Origin: an uncultured Chitinophaga sp. | GTDB lineage: Bacteria; Bacteroidota; Bacteroidia; Chitinophagales; Chitinophagaceae | DNA: 64,000 nt | Assembly: GCF_902168175.1 (NCBI RefSeq) | Contig: NZ_CABHOU010000092.1 | Coordinates: 186,001 to 250,000, forward strand | Reading direction: 5' to 3' | Shown: piece by piece, positions 61,517 through 64,000 of the stretch | Layout of the letters: each line of letters starts with the position of its first letter | How positions within the stretch are numbered: the stretch's first letter is position 1 | Made by a program: the position numbers and the translations under genes | Notes under the pieces: model-generated | The model's database searches: none | What the model was told of the DNA's origin: nothing | What the model saw: the letters and a program-made list of their open reading frames with translations, nothing else

Positions 61517-61592
61517 ACTATTTTAACCACCTTCTCCAGGCTCTTTTGTTGCTTTGAGCATGCTTCGGGCCTGTTTGTTAAAATAACACCAC

Positions 61593-62588
61593 TTATTTCT
61601 CCAGGAAACTAATTAATGGCGTAATAAATTTCGTGTACGCTTCTATGTGAGGCAGGTGACCAACCCCTTCTATTGGCACCAGTTGCGAATTGGGGATACG
61701 TTTGGCCGCCAGCTTACCGAGTTCCGGATAATTGCCCAGTAATTTCTTTGCCTCTTCAGAAGCATTGGCTTTACCAAGGGCAGTGCGGTCGCGCTGACCA
61801 ATGATGAGCAGCGTGGGTACTTTGATGTTAGGGAATTCGTATACTACCGGCTGGGTAAAAATCATGTCGTAGGTAAGCGCTGCATTCCAGGCTACCCGAG
61901 GGTAGTCGGGGTGTAATGTCCAGGAGGCGAGCAGTGCTGCCCATTTTTCGTACGCGGGCGACCATTGACCTGCATAGTAGTTTTCCAGCTGGTATTTTTT
62001 GATCTTCTCGTAATTCTGCGCCAGTTCGCCTTTGTACCATTGATCGATATTCTGGTAAGGGACATGCAGTTTCCAGTCTTCGAGCCCGATCGGATTTTCG
62101 AGGATCAGCTTTTCTGTTAAGTTGGGATACATGAGGGTAAACCGAACGGCCAACATGCCACCCATCGAGTGGCCGAGGATCGCCGTTTTCGTAACGCCCA
62201 GCGAGTCGAGCAGTAATTTGGTGTTTTGTGCCAGTAGTTGAAAAGTATATTGAAGATGCTGCGGTTTGGACGATTTGCCGAAACCTACCTGGTCGGGAAT
62301 AATAACCCGGAAGCCTTTGTTGCTGAGCGAGGCGGCCGTGCTATCCCAATAAGCGCCGCAGAAGTTTTTGCCGTGCAGTAGCACAATCACCTTGCCGTTC
62401 GGTTTAGCCGGCTTCACGTCCATAAAAGCCATGCGGAGGTTTTGGCCCTGCACATTTAGTGGGAAGTAATTTACCTCGTAAGGATACTTATAAGCGCTGA
62501 GGTCGGCGTCCTGCGGGGTGGGTTGCTGGGCAAAAGCCAGCGTTATAATAAATAATGAAACGATCGTTAGAATAGATTTCCTGCACAT
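61593..62588 (-). CDS. Secreted alpha/beta hydrolase
   Basis: A 331-residue protein when started at the ATG 62586-62588, which begins a signal peptide (MCRKSILTIVSLFIITLAFAQ). A longer open frame to 62987 adds 133 residues of no apparent protein character. The alpha/beta hydrolase fold has VIVLLHGKNFCGAYWDSTA (oxyanion), GHSMGGMLAVRF (nucleophile Ser in GHSMG) and IGQRDRTA for the Asp, with VEGVGHLPHIE for the His. It resembles proline iminopeptidase/epoxide-hydrolase-like enzymes in pattern, and the substrate is unknown. The region upstream holds 11-bp phased repeats. Confidence 0.9.
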   Translation of the reverse strand: MCRKSILTIVSLFIITLAFAQQPTPQDADLSAYKYPYEVNYFPLNVQGQNLRMAFMDVKPAKPNGKVIVLLHGKNFCGAYWDSTAASLSNKGFRVIIPDQVGFGKSSKPQHLQYTFQLLAQNTKLLLDSLGVTKTAILGHSMGGMLAVRFTLMYPNLTEKLILENPIGLEDWKLHVPYQNIDQWYKGELAQNYEKIKKYQLENYYAGQWSPAYEKWAALLASWTLHPDYPRVAWNAALTYDMIFTQPVVYEFPNIKVPTLLIIGQRDRTALGKANASEEAKKLLGNYPELGKLAAKRIPNSQLVPIEGVGHLPHIEAYTKFITPLISFLEK

Positions 62589-62690
62589 GTTCGTTGGCTT
62601 TTGATATTTAAAGGAACTAAAACGAGCAAATAGTGAACCGGTTTTAGATGGTAGACAGATACAGGAAAGATAGGAGGACGATATAACCTG

Positions 62691-62734
62691 AGCGGCGGGT
62701 AAGCGGCACATAAGCGGACGGTGAGCGGCCGGTT
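62691..62734. repeat. Four 11-bp direct repeats AGCGG
   Basis: AGCGG occurs at 62691, 62702, 62713 and 62724, each 11 bases apart, with a partly shared following triplet (GGT). They lie about 100 bases upstream of the hydrolase ATG. Confidence 0.6.
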
Positions 62735-62795
62735 GTACACGTTTTGGCGTGAGAGGGGGGTATTGCGACAACCCGATTGAAATCGTATTCCCTTC

Positions 62796-62880
62796 CTGCA
62801 TCCTTCGACCATCCTTGCTGGTTCCTTGCTGAAACCTCCCTGTTTTAGCTACTTTACAGCAACAATCAGCAAGGATGCAG
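62796..62880. repeat. Degenerate 11-bp ATCCTTGCTGC-type repeats with an inverted copy
   Basis: ATCCTT at 62800 and 62811 and TTCCTT at 62822 are 11 bases apart, with CCTTGCTG at 62813 and 62824. The right arm AAGGATGCAG (62871-62880) is the exact complement of CTGCATCCTT at 62796-62805, and CAGCAAGGATG (62867-62877) complements CATCCTTGCTG at 62810-62820. It may be a degenerate copy of an 11-mer tandem repeat family. Confidence 0.6.
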
Positions 62881-63084
62881 CAACGATCTTGGTCAGATGC
62901 CCTGTATTTCCCCCGCCCGGCCAGCGGTTTGCCGTTGAAGGGAGTGACACAACGGGGGCTTAATAGCCGCACTTCAGCTTGTTCCATGATTATTCAACTG
63001 GCTGGTAATCATAGCTTAAAGAGATATGGCAGTTTGATTACATTAATTTAAAACCTATTAAAGCCTTAATCCCGAGTAATTTCG

Positions 63085-63092
63085 TACCTTTG
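63085..63092 (+). promoter_or_regulatory. Candidate -7 box of typA
   Basis: TACCTTTG matches TAnnTTTG and is 85 bases before the typA ATG at 63177. No good -33 element was seen, so the transcript leader would be about 80 bases. Confidence 0.4.
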
Positions 63093-63176
63093 CGCCTTCT
63101 TTTGGAGTGCTGTCTGTTTTTTGGTCTGAAAAAGTTGTACTGACTGGGGTTACGGATAGCTAAAAGGTTGAAAATT

Positions 63177-64000
63177 ATGCAAATAAGAAACATCGCTATC
63201 ATCGCGCACGTAGACCACGGCAAAACTACCCTGGTGGATAAAATCCTTCACCAGACTAACGTTTTCCGTTCGAACCAGGAAACTGGTGACCTGATCATGG
63301 ACAATAACGACCTTGAAAGGGAGCGCGGTATCACCATTCTCGCTAAAAACGTATCTGTACAATATAAAGGCGTGAAAATTAACGTTATCGATACTCCAGG
63401 CCACGCCGACTTCGGTGGTGAGGTTGAACGAGTATTGAAAATGGCCGACGGCGTTATCCTGCTCGTGGATGCGTTTGAAGGACCAATGCCCCAGACCCGT
63501 TTCGTACTTCAGAAAGCATTGCAGCTGAACCTGAGGCCAATGGTAATTATCAATAAAGTTGATAAACCAAACTGTCGCCCGGACGAAGTACACGATGCCG
63601 TATTCGACCTGTTCTTTAGCCTCGACGCTACAGAAGCTCAGCTGGATTTCCCAACCTTCTACGGTTCAGGTAAAAATGGCTGGTTCAACGACTCCAACAC
63701 TCCTTGCGAAGACATCATCCCCCTGCTGGATGGTATCCTGAAATATGTTCCAGAACCACAGATCCCGGAAGGTAACCTGCAAATGCAGATCACTTCCCTG
63801 GACTATTCTACCTTCCTTGGCCGTATTGCCGTAGGTAAAATAACCCGTGGTATAATCAAAGAAAATCAGCCAATTACCCTGATGCAGGCCGATGGTGTGA
63901 CAAGGAAAGCAAGGGTAAAAGAACTGTACGTATTCGAAAGCCTTGGCAAAAAGAAAGTTACTGAAGTATATGCAGGTGACATTTGCGCTGTGGTAGGTCT
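63177..64000 (+). CDS. typA: GTPase TypA/BipA, N-terminal part (runs off the window)
   Basis: A translational GTPase cut by the right edge; 274 residues are in view. The ATG at 63177 gives MQIRNIAIIAHVDHGKTT. Both G1 (AHVDHGKT) and DTPGHADFGG (G3) are present, and LIMDNNDLERERGITI is the G2 switch I block specific to TypA/BipA. NKVDKPNCRPDEV is the G4 block (the Asn-Lys-x-Asp motif). It associates with ribosomes, affects growth at low temperature and under stress, and resembles EF-G. The stop and the C-terminal domains lie outside the window. Confidence 0.95.
   Translation, partial: MQIRNIAIIAHVDHGKTTLVDKILHQTNVFRSNQETGDLIMDNNDLERERGITILAKNVSVQYKGVKINVIDTPGHADFGGEVERVLKMADGVILLVDAFEGPMPQTRFVLQKALQLNLRPMVIINKVDKPNCRPDEVHDAVFDLFFSLDATEAQLDFPTFYGSGKNGWFNDSNTPCEDIIPLLDGILKYVPEPQIPEGNLQMQITSLDYSTFLGRIAVGKITRGIIKENQPITLMQADGVTRKARVKELYVFESLGKKKVTEVYAGDICAVVG

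Larger units (their letters stand above)
62589..63176. other. Gene-free region with short repeat arrays upstream of the hydrolase
   Basis: About 590 bases between the hydrolase start and typA. The apparent reading frame that continues the hydrolase upstream to 62987 has low-complexity, Cys-rich composition and is not protein-like. It overlaps the AGCGG array (62691-62734) and the ATCCTT repeats (62796-62880). The typA -7 box is at 63085-63092. I see no tRNA or gene in the rest. Confidence 0.55.

Noticed and set aside
62589..62987. 133-residue N-terminal extension of the alpha/beta hydrolase gene
   Set aside because: It lies upstream of a clear signal peptide, has a Cys-rich low-complexity composition, and overlaps two 11-bp repeat arrays.

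Overview
The window reads as ordinary chromosome of a Bacteroidota member, most likely Chitinophagaceae (Chitinophaga-like). The reasons are an adjacent SusC/SusD pair, several promoters with the Bacteroidota -7 box TAnnTTTG, few clear Shine-Dalgarno sequences, many secreted proteins with signal peptides ending in AQ, and family types typical of that phylum (PNGase F-like, GLPGLI-like, RpoN with a Gln-rich N-terminus, PnuC next to a NadR-type kinase). I see no insertion sequence, prophage, CRISPR array, rRNA or tRNA. The family assignment is inference from gene content only.

Layout. 0-5 kb: a PhoX/DUF839-like lipoprotein, a di-haem cytochrome c peroxidase with an imelysin-like N-terminal domain, and a DUF3472 secreted protein. 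5-9.5 kb: a hypothetical protein, a GNAT-SRPBCC-RlpA operon, a class 3 lipase and a neutral zinc metallopeptidase. 9.6-15.7 kb: the gltB-gltD glutamate synthase operon. 16-20.5 kb: a GHL10 glycosidase, a YegP-like protein, a small membrane protein, Obg and adenylate kinase. 20.7-24.3 kb: a GH3/beta-lactamase fusion and a small secreted protein. 24.7-29.6 kb: SusD/SusC. 30-36 kb: a lipoprotein, a PBP4-type DD-carboxypeptidase, and a putative sugar module (Gfo/Idh oxidoreductase, SUMF1-like protein, hydroxypyruvate-isomerase-like TIM barrel). 35.7-41.3 kb: a DUF1772 protein, an esterase, a YitT protein, an arginase-fold protein, small proteins, a MurG-like glycosyltransferase and an ArsC-like protein. 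41.4-51.6 kb: polA, a GNAT, a C1 peptidase, TsaC, MtgA, NadR kinase/PnuC, a PNGase F-like protein and a NifU-type protein. 51.7-57.2 kb: mgsA, a repeat-bearing gene-poor stretch, recA, a PAP2-like membrane protein, rpoN and rnhB. 57.3-64 kb: a beta-barrel protein, haem A synthase, a membrane patatin, an alpha/beta hydrolase and the start of typA.

Several genes converge on cell-wall turnover (the GH3/serine-hydrolase fusion, the PBP4-type carboxypeptidase, MtgA, RlpA), but they are scattered and do not form one operon. The clearest functional operons are gltBD, pnuC-nadR, susC-susD, GNAT-SRPBCC-rlpA and the arginase-like gene with yitT.

I found no complete new multi-gene system that I would defend. 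The items most worth a second look are: an arginase-fold protein that keeps one manganese site and has lost the other; an imelysin/peroxidase fusion; two unlisted small genes (a 40-residue cysteine-rich lipoprotein and a 46-residue membrane peptide next to recA); a noncoding triple 48-50 bp repeat with a leftward terminator downstream of recA; and three short arrays with exact 11-bp periodicity, two of them clustered upstream of the alpha/beta hydrolase gene.
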